Positions 35,016-43,776 are shown, counted from the stretch's first letter. The stretch: 64,000 bases of DNA from Aestuariivita sp. (GCF_021404545.1 NZ_JAAWWD010000002.1:124001-188000), one strand, 5' to 3'. The notes: generated by a model from the letters alone, not told the origin. Numbers and translations are program-made.

Positions 35016-36047
35016 ATGACCTTGATCGACAATAATGCAAACGCTGCCGGTAATGCGTTGAGCCGCGTTTTCTGGGGAGCCATTTTCGCAGGATCAGCCG
35101 TGTCGGTTGCGCTGATGATCCTCTTCGCTACTTTTGGACTTGGCATCGGCTCCGCTGTGATGGACCCGCAGTTTGACCGTAACCCGACAGCAGGTATGCC
35201 AGCATCTGCAGGCATTTATCTCATCGTGACGCAGTTGATCGCCTTGGCCGCTGGTGGATACATCGCCGCCCGTCTGGCTGGTGTACCGCGCACCATCTCG
35301 TCGGTGCTGCATGGTGCCTCCGTCTGGGCCATCGCCACGATTTTCCTCGCCTGGGCCTCGGTCATCGGGGCGGGTTCCGTGTTTGGTGCTGCGGGCACAT
35401 TGATGAGCAGCTCTGCCAGTGCGATTTCTTCGTCTGGTGATGCAGTCATGCCTGATGACATCTCCCTGCCCCGCCCTTCAGAATTGATCGATGATCTCTC
35501 GATGGGTGATCTGCCGGAAGAGGCTCAGACGACGTTGCGTGAGAATGGCATCACCGAACAGAACCTGCGCACCGAAGCAAAAGCTGCATTTCGAAATGTG
35601 TTCAGCCGCGACGAGCAGGCCGAAGCCGTCGCTCTAGCCAAATCAACTTTGCAGGATGTGGTCACATCGCCTGGAGATATCGGTGCGGATCTGGATGCCT
35701 TTGCTGACGACCTGCTTGGTGGGCCGGATGCGATTATTTCCGACGAAGACCGGCAAGAAGCGCTTGCGGTAATGGAGCGTCGTCTGGGCATCACCCCCCA
35801 GGAAGCCCAGCAAATCGTTGACACCGTGGATGCACGTGTCGAAGCAGCCGTTGCCGAAGTGCGCGATGTGGCGCAGAAGGTGCAGACCAAAGCAGTTGAG
35901 ACCGTGCAGGCGGCAAGTGATGCTGTGGCGGCAATCGCGCTGCTATTGTCTCTCGCTTCTGTGCTTGGACTTGCTGCTGCCTGTGGAGGTGCCTTTGCTG
36001 GTAAACCTGACAGTCTCGTAGGCGACCGTTTGGACGACCACGTCTAA
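35016..36047 (+). CDS. hypothetical membrane protein (PhnA-like annotation family)
   Basis: A 343-residue protein from the ATG at 35016, with GGAGG upstream. Three N-terminal helices (about 15-42, 65-90 and 98-125), a polar and acidic central domain (150-290) and a C-terminal helix (about 300-325) give a membrane-anchored architecture. A central part has Ser-rich and Asp/Glu-rich helical repeats (NGITEQNLRTEAKAAFRN; LGITPQEAQQIVDTVDARVE). Similar rhizobial proteins are often labelled PhnA-like without evidence. It is followed by a strong hairpin and then an mscS gene; the stress cluster context suggests an envelope role. Confidence 0.6.
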   Translation: MTLIDNNANAAGNALSRVFWGAIFAGSAVSVALMILFATFGLGIGSAVMDPQFDRNPTAGMPASAGIYLIVTQLIALAAGGYIAARLAGVPRTISSVLHGASVWAIATIFLAWASVIGAGSVFGAAGTLMSSSASAISSSGDAVMPDDISLPRPSELIDDLSMGDLPEEAQTTLRENGITEQNLRTEAKAAFRNVFSRDEQAEAVALAKSTLQDVVTSPGDIGADLDAFADDLLGGPDAIISDEDRQEALAVMERRLGITPQEAQQIVDTVDARVEAAVAEVRDVAQKVQTKAVETVQAASDAVAAIALLLSLASVLGLAAACGGAFAGKPDSLVGDRLDDHV

Positions 36048-36056
36048 ATCTGGTGC

Positions 36057-36089
36057 AGGGCGGTTTCTCTATGACGCAGAAACCGCCCT
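36057..36089 (+). terminator. putative terminator hairpin
   Basis: AGGGCGGTTTCT (36057-36068) pairs perfectly with AGAAACCGCCCT (36078-36089) around a 9-base loop, ten bases after the upstream stop. There is no T-run, so termination may be partial or the hairpin may stabilise the mRNA 3' end. Confidence 0.55.
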
Positions 36090-36136
36090 TCAGCTAAGCA
36101 GACCACTACAATGCCCAATTTGAAGGACAATCCCTC

Positions 36137-37090
36137 ATGGACGAGATCGATGCGAATGCTGGTCTGATCTTTAACAAGCTCGATTCCTGGCTTGACGGTT
36201 TGTTTAGGCTGCTCCCCAATATTTTGGTAGCCATTGTTGTGGCTGTCATTTTTTGGTTTGTCGGGCTCGCAGTCGGCAAACTGATAAATCGTCTCGCAGA
36301 TCACCGTGGACGCGAAAGTCTCGGCGATGTTGGCGGTGCGCTCGCAAGATGGGCCATCGTGGTGGTGGGCTTCATGCTTGCCGTAACCATTATTGCGCCT
36401 TCGATCACCCCTGGTGATCTGATTGGCGGTTTGGGCGTAAGTTCAGTCGCCATCGGTTTTGCTTTCAAGGATATTCTACAAAACATGCTGGCGGGTATCC
36501 TGATCCTGCTGCGTCAGCCTTTTGAGGTCGGCGATCAAATTGTTTCCGGCGGGCATGAAGGAACCGTTGAAAAGATCGAGACCCGCGCGACAATGATCAA
36601 GACGTATGATGGCCGTCGTGTCGTGATACCGAATTCTGACATCTATACTGACAGTGTTGTGGTCAACACGGCCTTTGAAACACGACGTTCGGAATATGAC
36701 ATCGGTATCGGCTGCAATGACGATTGGTTCAAAGCACGTGAAGTCATCGAAAATGCCTGTGCCAGCGTGGAGGGTGTCGAACAGGACCCTGCCCCCGAAA
36801 CCATTCCAATCGAATTGGGGGATTCCGCAAACGTGGTGCGCTTGCGCTGGTGGACAAAATCGGACCGGGCGTCGCAGATCCACACTTTCGGGCGCGTGTT
36901 GCAGGCCTGCTACATCGCCCTCGATGAGGAAGGTATCGACATGCCCTATCCCACACAGGTGCATCTGTTCCATGACCAAACCGAGGAGACAGACGGCGAC
37001 CGCAAGACCCAGCGTGAGGGCTGGCCTGCTGGCAAAGGCAACGTGCCAAAGCCATTGCGCCCTAATCGTTCAATGAAAGAAGAAGCGTAA
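36137..37090 (+). CDS. MscS-type mechanosensitive channel
   Basis: A 317-residue small-conductance mechanosensitive channel. Three membrane helices lie at about 15-50, 65-90 and 95-125. The TM3/upper beta signature is clear: GGLGVSSVAIGFAFKDILQN, then GDQIVSGGHEGTVEKIETRA and the VVIPNSDIYTD strand. The C-terminal cytoplasmic vestibule domain ends VHLFHD plus a basic tail. It opens on membrane tension to release solutes in hypo-osmotic shock. The first 20 residues (DEIDANAGLIFNKLDSWLDG) closely match a truncated frame at 56806-56892, the remnant of a paralogue. Confidence 0.93.
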   Translation: MDEIDANAGLIFNKLDSWLDGLFRLLPNILVAIVVAVIFWFVGLAVGKLINRLADHRGRESLGDVGGALARWAIVVVGFMLAVTIIAPSITPGDLIGGLGVSSVAIGFAFKDILQNMLAGILILLRQPFEVGDQIVSGGHEGTVEKIETRATMIKTYDGRRVVIPNSDIYTDSVVVNTAFETRRSEYDIGIGCNDDWFKAREVIENACASVEGVEQDPAPETIPIELGDSANVVRLRWWTKSDRASQIHTFGRVLQACYIALDEEGIDMPYPTQVHLFHDQTEETDGDRKTQREGWPAGKGNVPKPLRPNRSMKEEA

Positions 37091-37242
37091 ATCGGTATGT
37101 TGACCAATGATCAGGCAAATGCCCACCTACTGCTTGCGACCGGAGCCGTCGCAATTGCGGGATCGCTTGTTTTAGTTTCCACTCCCTGGAGCAAACCCAC
37201 CGACTTCCAGTCGGTCCCGCTTTAGCGTGAGTCAACGAGCTT

Positions 37243-37310
37243 ATGTCCTTACCCTCTGGAAAATGAGCCGCAGCCGGGTCGAAGGCTCATTTTCCAGAGG
37301 GTAAGGACAT
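37243..37310 (+). promoter_or_regulatory. 27-bp inverted repeat sequestering the tnpA start
   Basis: A 27-bp arm at 37243-37269 is perfectly complementary to 37284-37310. The right arm contains the GGGTAAGGA ribosome site and the first bases of the tnpA ATG. In IS200 such a stem both terminates readthrough transcription and hides the ribosome site, keeping transposition low. The same function is inferred here. Confidence 0.75.
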
Positions 37311-37725
37311 GCAATACAACACCGGCAGCCACTGCGTTTTCTACCACCGCTACCACCTCATGTGGTCGACGAAGTACCGTTACAAGGTGCTCACCGGTGA
37401 TATCCGTTTGCGAGTCCGAGACATCTGCCGCCAGGTCTGCCGGGAAAAGGGCGTTGACATCATCCGGGGCGTGCTGTCGTCCGATCATGTCCACATGTTC
37501 GTGTCGGTGCCGCCCAAGCTGGCGGTCAGCGATCTGGTGCGGCTGATGAAGGGCCGGTCGTCCCACAAGGTGCAACGGGAGTTCCCGCAGCTCAAGAAGC
37601 GTTATTGGGGCAGGCGGTTTTGGGGACGCGGGTATTTCTCGACAACCAACGGCGCAATCACGGAAGACATCGTACTTCAGTACCTGGAACAGCACATCGC
37701 CGATCCTACCGGCGCCAGCCGGTAG
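37309..37725 (+). CDS. tnpA: IS200-type Y1 transposase
   Basis: A 138-residue Y1 HUH transposase. The motif SSDHVHMFVSVPP supplies the HxH metal site, and Y127 in DIVLQYLEQH is the nucleophile on the C-terminal helix. Conserved YHLMWSTKYR near the N-terminus and KGRSSHKVQREFP are also present. It acts as a dimer on single-stranded DNA at replication forks. The frame is intact, so the element may be active. Confidence 0.92.
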   Translation: MQYNTGSHCVFYHRYHLMWSTKYRYKVLTGDIRLRVRDICRQVCREKGVDIIRGVLSSDHVHMFVSVPPKLAVSDLVRLMKGRSSHKVQREFPQLKKRYWGRRFWGRGYFSTTNGAITEDIVLQYLEQHIADPTGASR

Positions 37726-38301
37726 TGGTTCAGTCCTCGGGAATATCATCGGCAGTATTGTCGTTCCGGATCACGACTGGGTTGCGGATACGGTCAGCGA
37801 TCTTGCCGCGAGTAAATACGAGATTATCCAGGATGTAGCGCTCTATTGCTACACCGGATCGCTTGTTGCCTGTGCATTGGGCGCGGCACATTACCATCTC
37901 GATGGAACAAGGTGGAATATCGGGATCGCGTGTCTTTCGCTACTTGCGATCTGCGTGGTCATCATCGGCGCCAGAAATGAATATGGTGATCAGGATAATG
38001 AGGGTATCGTGATTCACATTTATGTGGTCTACGTGCTCGGCTTGGTCTTTGCGGCGCTATTTGTGCTTTTGGCGAGAGGCATGTCAAAGATCGCGCGGCG
38101 GTATGCGGCAGTTTCGTATTGCTGCGCTGCACTTTGGATTATCTGTGCACCGATCTTCTTTTTTATGCCAACTGGCTATGACGGCGCGTTTGAGCGTGGA
38201 CTGGGTGTGATCGCGGTTGTGTGGACAGTGACATTTGCATGGATGTTGGTCTCGGTCGCACAGAACCGGGCACATACGACACATCCGTAAAGGAACACAT
38301 A

Positions 38302-38820
38302 ATGTTTTTCGATCACGCGATACTCGACGCTATCACGAAAGGCGCTTTGCTGAGCGGGCTGGGCATCGCGTGGATCATCGTTCTGGTCCGGATCGTCGGG
38401 CTGCGGTCATTCTCCAAGATGACAAACTTTGACTTTGTCATGACCGTCGCGATGGGGTCGTTACTGGCAGGCGCGGCGCAGACTGGGAGTTGGGCAGATC
38501 TGGTGCAAACAATGACTGCCATGGCAGCGTTATTCGCAGTTCAGTTCTGTGTCGCATATACCCGTCAGCGATCCGACACATTCGACAAGGCCGTTCAGAA
38601 TACACCAGTGTTGCTCATGAAGGACGGCGTTATTTTGCATGACGCGCTTCGTCAGACACGGGTCACGCAAAGCGATCTTATGGCAAAGCTGCGCGAAGCC
38701 AACGCAATTGATCTTTCGTCAGTCCGTGCGGTCATCTTGGAAACCACAGGTGATGTTGCGGTTCTTCACGGTCCATCGGTTGACGAGATGCTGTTGCAGG
38801 ATATTGCCCGCCCCGACTGA
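38302..38820 (+). CDS. DUF421 (YetF-type) membrane protein
   Basis: A 172-residue protein starting MFFDHAILDAITKGALLSGL (ATG 38302, with AAAGGAA upstream). It has three N-terminal helices with the family motif RIVGLRSFSKMTNFDFVMTVAMGS, then a small soluble domain (LLMKDGVILHDALRQTRVTQ, and AVILETTGDVAVLHG). The family is linked to envelope stress and sporulation in other bacteria; the molecular role is unknown. It follows the split DUF998 gene by 11 bases, so it belongs to the same operon and may be affected by the insertion. Confidence 0.88.
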   Translation: MFFDHAILDAITKGALLSGLGIAWIIVLVRIVGLRSFSKMTNFDFVMTVAMGSLLAGAAQTGSWADLVQTMTAMAALFAVQFCVAYTRQRSDTFDKAVQNTPVLLMKDGVILHDALRQTRVTQSDLMAKLREANAIDLSSVRAVILETTGDVAVLHGPSVDEMLLQDIARPD

Positions 38821-39159
38821 CGAAATCCTTCGACGACTTGCGCTTACCTCTTGCTTCACCAAGTAGTAATCGACCGCTCTTTCGGACCGGCCTGCCTATA
38901 GACAAAAACCCCAAAAAAAGTCCCCGAAACTTGGCAGGGATTAGTGCCATCACCCCATAGCGCCAGCGTATGCCTGCTAAGTTGTGCGTAGCTTCAAGGA
39001 TCGGCGGCGTTGCCGATTCAGGCATTCGGTGGGGGGACAGGGCCGTTGCAAGATGCAGTGGTGAATTCTCATCGTTAAATCAAACAGACTGGTAATTTGG
39101 ATCCACCAAACCCTTAACTTTGGGTTGGTTTCCGGCCCGTCGTTACGAAGGAAGACACT
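38821..39159. other. intergenic region upstream of a PRC-barrel gene
   Basis: About 340 bases with no supported ORF. The right part should hold the promoter of the following secreted PRC-barrel protein gene. The run CCCCAAAAAAAGTCCCC at about 38911-38927 is the only conspicuous feature. Confidence 0.4.
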
Positions 39160-40236
39160 ATGAAACCAACTATGAAAACACTACTTGGGACCGTGGCGTT
39201 CAGCGCTTTTGTCGCTGGCGGCGCATTCGCGCAGACAACAACAACTGACACCAACGAATCCGTCGTGAACACCCAAGGCGGCCAGGTCGTCGTGCAACAG
39301 GAAGACGCAACAGTCAACGTGACCGTGCCCGACCCCAATGTCGAGGTGACCCAAGGCCAGCCGGTCGTCACCGTCACTCAGCCACAGCCGGAAATCACCG
39401 TTGTCGTGCCAGAACCCACCGTGCGCGTTCGCCAGCAGGCGCCCATCATCACGGTGGAGCAAGCACAGCCACAGATCACCGTGTTCATCCCTGAACCTGT
39501 TGTGACCGTTATGGTGCCGAAACCGGTCGTTGATGTCGAAACCGGAGAGCCAATTATCGATCTGGATCAGCCTGCACCCGTCGTGCGGTTTGTCCGTCCT
39601 GAACCAAAGATCACGATTCAGGAAGCACAGCCGCGCATTGAATTTCAGCAGGGCGAAGCTCAAGTCAATATCGCAAGCTCCGAAGCTGCTGAGGTCAACG
39701 TCACCCAGGAAGAGGCACTGGTGAATGTGGAACAGGGCGAAAGCGCTAATGTGTCCGTCACCAGTGAAGAGGCCGAGGTCAACGTTGTCGATGGCGGTGA
39801 AGCAAACGTCGAAGTCGAGCAAATGCAGGCCCGGGTCGTGATGGAAGACTTCAAGGCAGACGCCGCAGGCAATATGGCCGATGAAGACCGTGCGCGGTAT
39901 CAGGAATCCGTCAGCGTCCTGCCAATCTTTGATCGCAAGGCCCAAGATCTTATCGGTCGCAGTGTTGCCACTGAAACTGGTGAAGATGTGGGCGAGGTTG
40001 ACTTCATCGGTATGCGAGGTCAGACGCTGGTCGCCATCATCGGCGTTGGTGGTTTCCTCGGTATGGGTGAAAACGAAGTCGCTGTTCCGGTCGAGAAACT
40101 GATCTTGCGCGGAGACGAACTGATCTTGCCGGAGTTCACGCAAACTCAACTGGAGAACATGCCTGAGTATAACGAGAACGAAGTGCGTGTTCTTGACCCG
40201 GGCCTGCGCTTGGCCGAGCAACTCGGTCTCGACTGA
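39160..40236 (+). CDS. secreted repeat protein with C-terminal PRC-barrel
   Basis: A 358-residue exported protein. The signal peptide MKPTMKTLLGTVAFSAFVAG ends near AFAQ. Residues 40-240 are short beta-type repeats of the form (V/I)xVxxPxPx(V/I), for example VVVPEPTVRV, VFIPEPVVTV and MVPKPVVDV, changing later to EEAxVNVxxGE units; the region is strongly acidic and lacks Cys. The C-terminal 100 residues contain a PRC-barrel: LIGRSVATETGEDVGEVDFI, GVGGFLGMGENEVAVPVEKL. A structural or surface-binding role in the periplasm or envelope is plausible. A related two-barrel protein is encoded at 55707-56516, and a strong terminator follows. Confidence 0.78.
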   Translation: MKPTMKTLLGTVAFSAFVAGGAFAQTTTTDTNESVVNTQGGQVVVQQEDATVNVTVPDPNVEVTQGQPVVTVTQPQPEITVVVPEPTVRVRQQAPIITVEQAQPQITVFIPEPVVTVMVPKPVVDVETGEPIIDLDQPAPVVRFVRPEPKITIQEAQPRIEFQQGEAQVNIASSEAAEVNVTQEEALVNVEQGESANVSVTSEEAEVNVVDGGEANVEVEQMQARVVMEDFKADAAGNMADEDRARYQESVSVLPIFDRKAQDLIGRSVATETGEDVGEVDFIGMRGQTLVAIIGVGGFLGMGENEVAVPVEKLILRGDELILPEFTQTQLENMPEYNENEVRVLDPGLRLAEQLGLD

Positions 40237-40292
40237 GTTCCATTTTGATACGGGCAACGACCCGTATCTCTCTGGCAATGTTAACGAGTTCC

Positions 40293-40328
40293 GCCGCCGC
40301 CGGTGTCCCTCCGGCGGCGGCATTTTTT
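40293..40328 (+). terminator. intrinsic terminator after the PRC-barrel gene
   Basis: An 11-bp perfect GC stem (GCCGCCGCCGG at 40293-40303 with 40311-40321) and 7-base loop are followed by ATTTTTTG, a textbook Rho-independent terminator. Confidence 0.92.
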
Positions 40329-40411
40329 GCTTCCGCAGATAAGTACAGCGTGAGCGCCGAGATACCGCTTGCGTAACACCTCCCCTTAAAGCTCGAAGAA
40401 GGACCTAAAGA

Positions 40412-40666
40412 ATGACTGGAATAGGATGGATTGGATCACTGATCATCGGCGCGCTTGCGGGCTGGATCGCCGAGAAGATCATGAAGACAGATCAGGGCCT
40501 GCTGATGAATATCGTGCTGGGCATCGTCGGCGCTTTGGTGCTTAACGCGCTGTTGTTCGCCGTTCTCGGCACGACCCTTGGTGGTTGGATCGGTCAGTTG
40601 ATAGTCGCAGCGGCCGGCGCGTGCCTGCTCATATACGTGGTGCGTCTGATGCGAGGCCGCGCATAA
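40412..40666 (+). CDS. GlsB/YeaQ/YmgE-family stress membrane protein
   Basis: An 84-residue protein with three hydrophobic helices: GWIGSLIIGALAGWIAEKIM, NIVLGIVGALVLNALLFAVL and WIGQLIVAAAGACLLIYVV. The GxLAGWIAxxxM and GIVGA motifs identify the transglycosylase-associated/YeaQ family of small inner-membrane proteins induced by general and acid stress in other bacteria. It has a GAAGGAC ribosome site and ends at a bidirectional terminator shared with the convergent transporter gene. Confidence 0.93.
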   Translation: MTGIGWIGSLIIGALAGWIAEKIMKTDQGLLMNIVLGIVGALVLNALLFAVLGTTLGGWIGQLIVAAAGACLLIYVVRLMRGRA

Positions 40667-40675
40667 TTCAGCGAC

Positions 40676-40704
40676 AGACAGGCGAAAAGCGCTTTCGCCT
40701 GTCT
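40676..40704. terminator. bidirectional terminator between convergent genes
   Basis: AGACAGGCGAAA (40676-40687) and TTTCGCCTGTCT (40693-40704) form a perfect 12-bp stem with a 5-base loop, followed on the plus strand by ACTTTT. It overlaps the stop of the AI-2E transporter gene. Confidence 0.8.
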
Positions 40705-41839
40705 ACTTTTGCCTATCGTCAACCTCGTCAGGGTCTTGATCATCCACATCGCCCAGGAAACGTGCCAATGTTTCCAATGACTTTGTCTCATCACACGCGA
40801 TCTTGAGAACAATCAGGACCGGCAGAGCGACGACCATACCCATCACCGACCAAATCCAAGCAAAGAACGCGACAGTCAGGAACACGACCGTAGTGTTTAA
40901 ACGCATCCTGCGGGAGATGACCACGGGTGTTATGAGTTGTCCCTCAACGGAGGTCAGGAAGATGTATGTGCCAAAGACACCTAAGGCCGCCCAAGTGCCA
41001 TCAAGGCTGACGAAGGCGATGGCTGCGGCAATGGTCGCGCCCGCAAGCCCGCCCAGAAACGGTACGAAATTCAAACCAAATGCCATGAACCCAAGCAGCA
41101 CCGCGCCGGGCAAACCCCACAGTGTCATCGCAACAGCGACGGCCACGCCGAGTCCGGCATTGATAATAGTGATACCGCCGAGATAATAACCCAGTCGGTC
41201 TTCTATCGAATGCAGCACCTCAACGGCACGACGCTTGTCGCTGAATCGGTCGAAACTCTGCACAGTTTTGGTCAGGAACATGTCGCCAGAAGCTACCAGA
41301 AAGAAGAGCAGGATCAGCGCGAAGAGGATGCGGCTTAAAAATCCAGGTGCCATACTGAAAATTGTAGCCGCAACACCGGTATTGGAGACGACTTCGACCG
41401 CAACGGTTTCAGCATCCTGATCCGCGATGATCCCTTCTGCGGCAACAGCCGCATCATTAATGGCTTCGAGTGTCCCGCCTGACGTCGACAGCTTCTGCTT
41501 AATCTGCTCCAGCAGCGACGGAAGGTCTTCGATGAATTGTGCGGCCGGCGCGCTGAGCTGAACCAACAAGAGCACAATCAGCGCCGTTAGTATTGATGTG
41601 AACAATGCCGCTGACACCACCGGAGCCACGCCAATTGTCGACAGCCAGCGGCGGGGTCTGTTCAATACGAAATACCCCAGAAACGCAGCGGTCACCGGGA
41701 TCAGAAAGTCACTGGCCCAGACGAGCCCCTGAAGCAGCAACAGGCAAAAAATGCCAACGGCCGCGATCTCCAGCCGTTGTGACGGCGCATCTCGCAAGAT
41801 ATTTTCAGCGAGGGCCGTGGAACCCTTGTCATTTGCCAT
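40703..41839 (-). CDS. AI-2E/PerM-family transporter
   Basis: A 378-residue protein from ATG 41839 (MANDKGSTALAENILRDAPS) with about eight membrane helices and the family C-terminal signature NFVPFLGGLAGATIAAAIAF and GQLITPVVISRRMRLN. PerM-family members export autoinducer-2, or act as Na+/H+ or other antiporters in different bacteria; the substrate is unclear. The start overlaps the stop of the upstream phosphatase-fold gene by 11 bases, so they are co-translated within an operon with YihY. Confidence 0.88.
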   Translation of the reverse strand: MANDKGSTALAENILRDAPSQRLEIAAVGIFCLLLLQGLVWASDFLIPVTAAFLGYFVLNRPRRWLSTIGVAPVVSAALFTSILTALIVLLLVQLSAPAAQFIEDLPSLLEQIKQKLSTSGGTLEAINDAAVAAEGIIADQDAETVAVEVVSNTGVAATIFSMAPGFLSRILFALILLFFLVASGDMFLTKTVQSFDRFSDKRRAVEVLHSIEDRLGYYLGGITIINAGLGVAVAVAMTLWGLPGAVLLGFMAFGLNFVPFLGGLAGATIAAAIAFVSLDGTWAALGVFGTYIFLTSVEGQLITPVVISRRMRLNTTVVFLTVAFFAWIWSVMGMVVALPVLIVLKIACDETKSLETLARFLGDVDDQDPDEVDDRQK

Positions 41840-42809
41840 AATTTGCGATTTCGCTATTGCCGAAAAAGACTGTCGCAACCATCGGAAAGTGGTCAGAACC
41901 GAAATTCTCCAGCCGGTCGAATGACACCAGTTTGACGTCTCTGGTGACAAATATCTGATCGATGGGCAGGCGCATCAGAGGATATGCGGCGTGAAAGCTG
42001 GCATACATTCCGCGGCCCACCCGTGGCTCGACGAAACCTCCGTAGCGTTTGAACCGTCCGGTGGTCCATGACCAGGCCACGTCGTTGAAATCGCCCATGC
42101 AAACCGTGGGCCGGTCGGAGGAAGAAGTCATCAGCGCCGCCTTCTTGATCTGTTTGTCCCGCACCGCCGTGTCATTGCCCGGCACTGGCGGACGCGGATG
42201 CAGACCAATGAAGTTGAATTCTGTTCCATCCGGCGAGCGCAATACTGCCTTCAACGCCGGTGTGTCATCTTGGTCAGGCCACAACAGGTCGACGCTGACA
42301 GGATCAAGTCGCGTCGCAAAGATCAGGCCATAGTGATCGTCCGCAACGTGGGATTTGACCGTCGAGTAGCGATCAAGAATGTCGCCAAGCGCATCGGACC
42401 ACCCTTGGTCAGTTTCCATCAGCAGCAAAACATCAGGGTCTTCGCGCTTTATGATGTTCGCAAGATCGCCGTATCGCGTGTTCTCCATCAGCACGTTGAC
42501 GGATAGCATCGAAACGGGGCTTACGGACGCAGGCGCAGCGACCAGATCGACCTCGGTGCTTGCAAGCGGAGTGTAGGGAAAAACCTTCACCGCTTGACAG
42601 ATTATCGCTGCACACATCAAGACTACAATTGGCAGCTTGAAGGACACCGCGAACGATAAACATCCGATCAGGACAGCCAGTGCCGCAAAAAGGATATGGA
42701 CACGTGGAAAGTCCCATATGCGCACCCACCACGTCACACTGTTGGTCAGGGGCAATAGGGTCGTCACCAACACGACCAGAGCCAGAATCCAGAAAATTGC
42801 GTTGAGCAT
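41829..42809 (-). CDS. membrane-anchored endonuclease/exonuclease/phosphatase-fold protein
   Basis: From ATG 42809 (MLNAIFWILALVVLVTTLLP) the protein has 326 residues: three N-terminal membrane helices (about 1-85), then a DNase I-like domain with LLMETDQGW, CMGDFNDVAW and GSDHFPMVA motifs carrying the metal-binding Glu, Asp/Asn and Asp-His. Proteins of this layout face the periplasm and may cleave lipids or nucleic acids; the substrate is unknown. A longer TTG start at 42851 would overlap the yihY stop. It is in a likely operon yihY - this gene - AI-2E transporter. Confidence 0.82.
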   Translation of the reverse strand: MLNAIFWILALVVLVTTLLPLTNSVTWWVRIWDFPRVHILFAALAVLIGCLSFAVSFKLPIVVLMCAAIICQAVKVFPYTPLASTEVDLVAAPASVSPVSMLSVNVLMENTRYGDLANIIKREDPDVLLLMETDQGWSDALGDILDRYSTVKSHVADDHYGLIFATRLDPVSVDLLWPDQDDTPALKAVLRSPDGTEFNFIGLHPRPPVPGNDTAVRDKQIKKAALMTSSSDRPTVCMGDFNDVAWSWTTGRFKRYGGFVEPRVGRGMYASFHAAYPLMRLPIDQIFVTRDVKLVSFDRLENFGSDHFPMVATVFFGNSEIANYGK

Positions 42810-42828
42810 CAGCAGCTTTTCCCGCGAT

Positions 42829-43776
42829 TCATTTGCCTGCAGCCTCGCCAAGCGTATCCGCCTTCACCGCATTGCGCGACCCCATCGGTTCATCTGGACC
42901 GACTGTTGTGTCTACTTGGGTTTGCGCTTCCATTTCCGCATTCAATTCTGCACCAAGCAAAATGATAAAGGCGGAGATCCAGAACCACATCAGCAAAACG
43001 ATGACCCCAGCCAGCGTTCCAAAGCTTTCATTGTAGGAACCAAAGTTGCCGACATAAAACGCGAAACCCGCCGAGGCGACTACCCAGATAAGGCAGGAAA
43101 CGACTGCGCCGGACGAGGCCCACTTCCATTCCGGCGAGCTACGCGAGGGCGCGTATCGATACAAAACGGACAGACCAAAAACAGTTAGGCAAAAGAGTCC
43201 GGCCCAAAGTCCTGCTGTCATGAGAATCTCGAAAAGCGGACCAAGCTCAAAAACCGCCAGAACTGACGGTACGCCAAGCGTCGCCATAAGGGCGATCAGA
43301 AGACCTATCATCAGAAAGAACGTCAGGGCAATCGTAACAAATTTGAGCTTTATGAACCCGCGCTTTTCCTCCTCGTCATAGGCGACATTGATCCCCTCAA
43401 TGAGGCTCGCCACTCCCTTCGATGCCGAGTAGAGCGCGATTAAGATACCGACGGCTGCAGCGAGGCCAAGACCGCTTTCCCGTGATCCGGCCACCGCGGC
43501 AGCCTGCGTCGTCACAATTGCAATGACTTCCTCCGGCATAAGCCCCGATAGGCTTTCCAGCTGATCGACGACCTGACTTGGTTCGACCAGCAATCCGCTG
43601 ATGGCAATGAGAGCGGTGATGGCGGGAAAGAGGGCCAGCAGACCATAAAACGCCACGCCGGCAGCCATCAGGCCAACCCGATCAGCCGCAATCTCATCTT
43701 TCAAACGAAACGCGATATCCTTCCATCCGGAGGCGGGGATCTCGGCAGGTGTCTCGGCATTTCGACCACGGGACAT
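42829..43776 (-). CDS. YihY/BrkB-family membrane protein
   Basis: A 315-residue protein with six helices and the family signatures ADRVGLMAAGVAFYGLLALF, SASKGVASLIEGINVAYDEE and GTLAGVIVLLMWFWISAFIILLGAELNAE (given in parts). YihY proteins are conserved inner-membrane proteins once called RNase BN; that activity is not theirs, and the role is unknown though linked to envelope physiology. The acidic C-terminal tail is unremarkable. It is the first gene of a three-gene operon. Confidence 0.92.
   Translation of the reverse strand: MSRGRNAETPAEIPASGWKDIAFRLKDEIAADRVGLMAAGVAFYGLLALFPAITALIAISGLLVEPSQVVDQLESLSGLMPEEVIAIVTTQAAAVAGSRESGLGLAAAVGILIALYSASKGVASLIEGINVAYDEEEKRGFIKLKFVTIALTFFLMIGLLIALMATLGVPSVLAVFELGPLFEILMTAGLWAGLFCLTVFGLSVLYRYAPSRSSPEWKWASSGAVVSCLIWVVASAGFAFYVGNFGSYNESFGTLAGVIVLLMWFWISAFIILLGAELNAEMEAQTQVDTTVGPDEPMGSRNAVKADTLGEAAGK

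Larger units (their letters stand above)
37176..37733 (+). mobile_element. IS200/IS605-family element, about 558 bp
   Basis: The boundaries are inferred from the restored host frame: target TTAG at 37172-37175, right junction after TTCAG at 37733. There are no terminal inverted repeats or target duplication, as expected for single-strand transposition. Sub-terminal hairpins are visible: ACCGACT-TCC-AGTCGGT at 37198-37214 on the left and CTACCGG/CCGGTAG at about 37706-37725 on the right. It carries only tnpA, with no tnpB, which is the IS200 subgroup layout. Confidence 0.85.
37097..38290 (+). pseudogene. DUF998 membrane protein split by an IS200-type element
   Basis: The 5' piece (37097-37175) encodes MLTNDQANAHLLLATGAVAI and the following GSLVL. 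The 3' piece (37734-38290) continues with LGNIIGSIVVPDHDWVADTV, then ALYCYTGSLVACALGAAHYH and several membrane helices. Joining base 37175 to 37734 restores one uninterrupted frame (TTA GTC CTC GGG), giving a protein of about 210 residues of DUF998 type, a multi-helix membrane family of unknown function. The ORF remaining downstream of the element could make a truncated protein from an internal TTG at 37877. Confidence 0.8.

Noticed and set aside
39181-40323. 380-codon minus frame opposite the PRC-barrel gene
   Set aside because: Rich in His, Asp, Phe and Leu because it mirrors the repeated Val/Glu/Pro codons; no start context or family.
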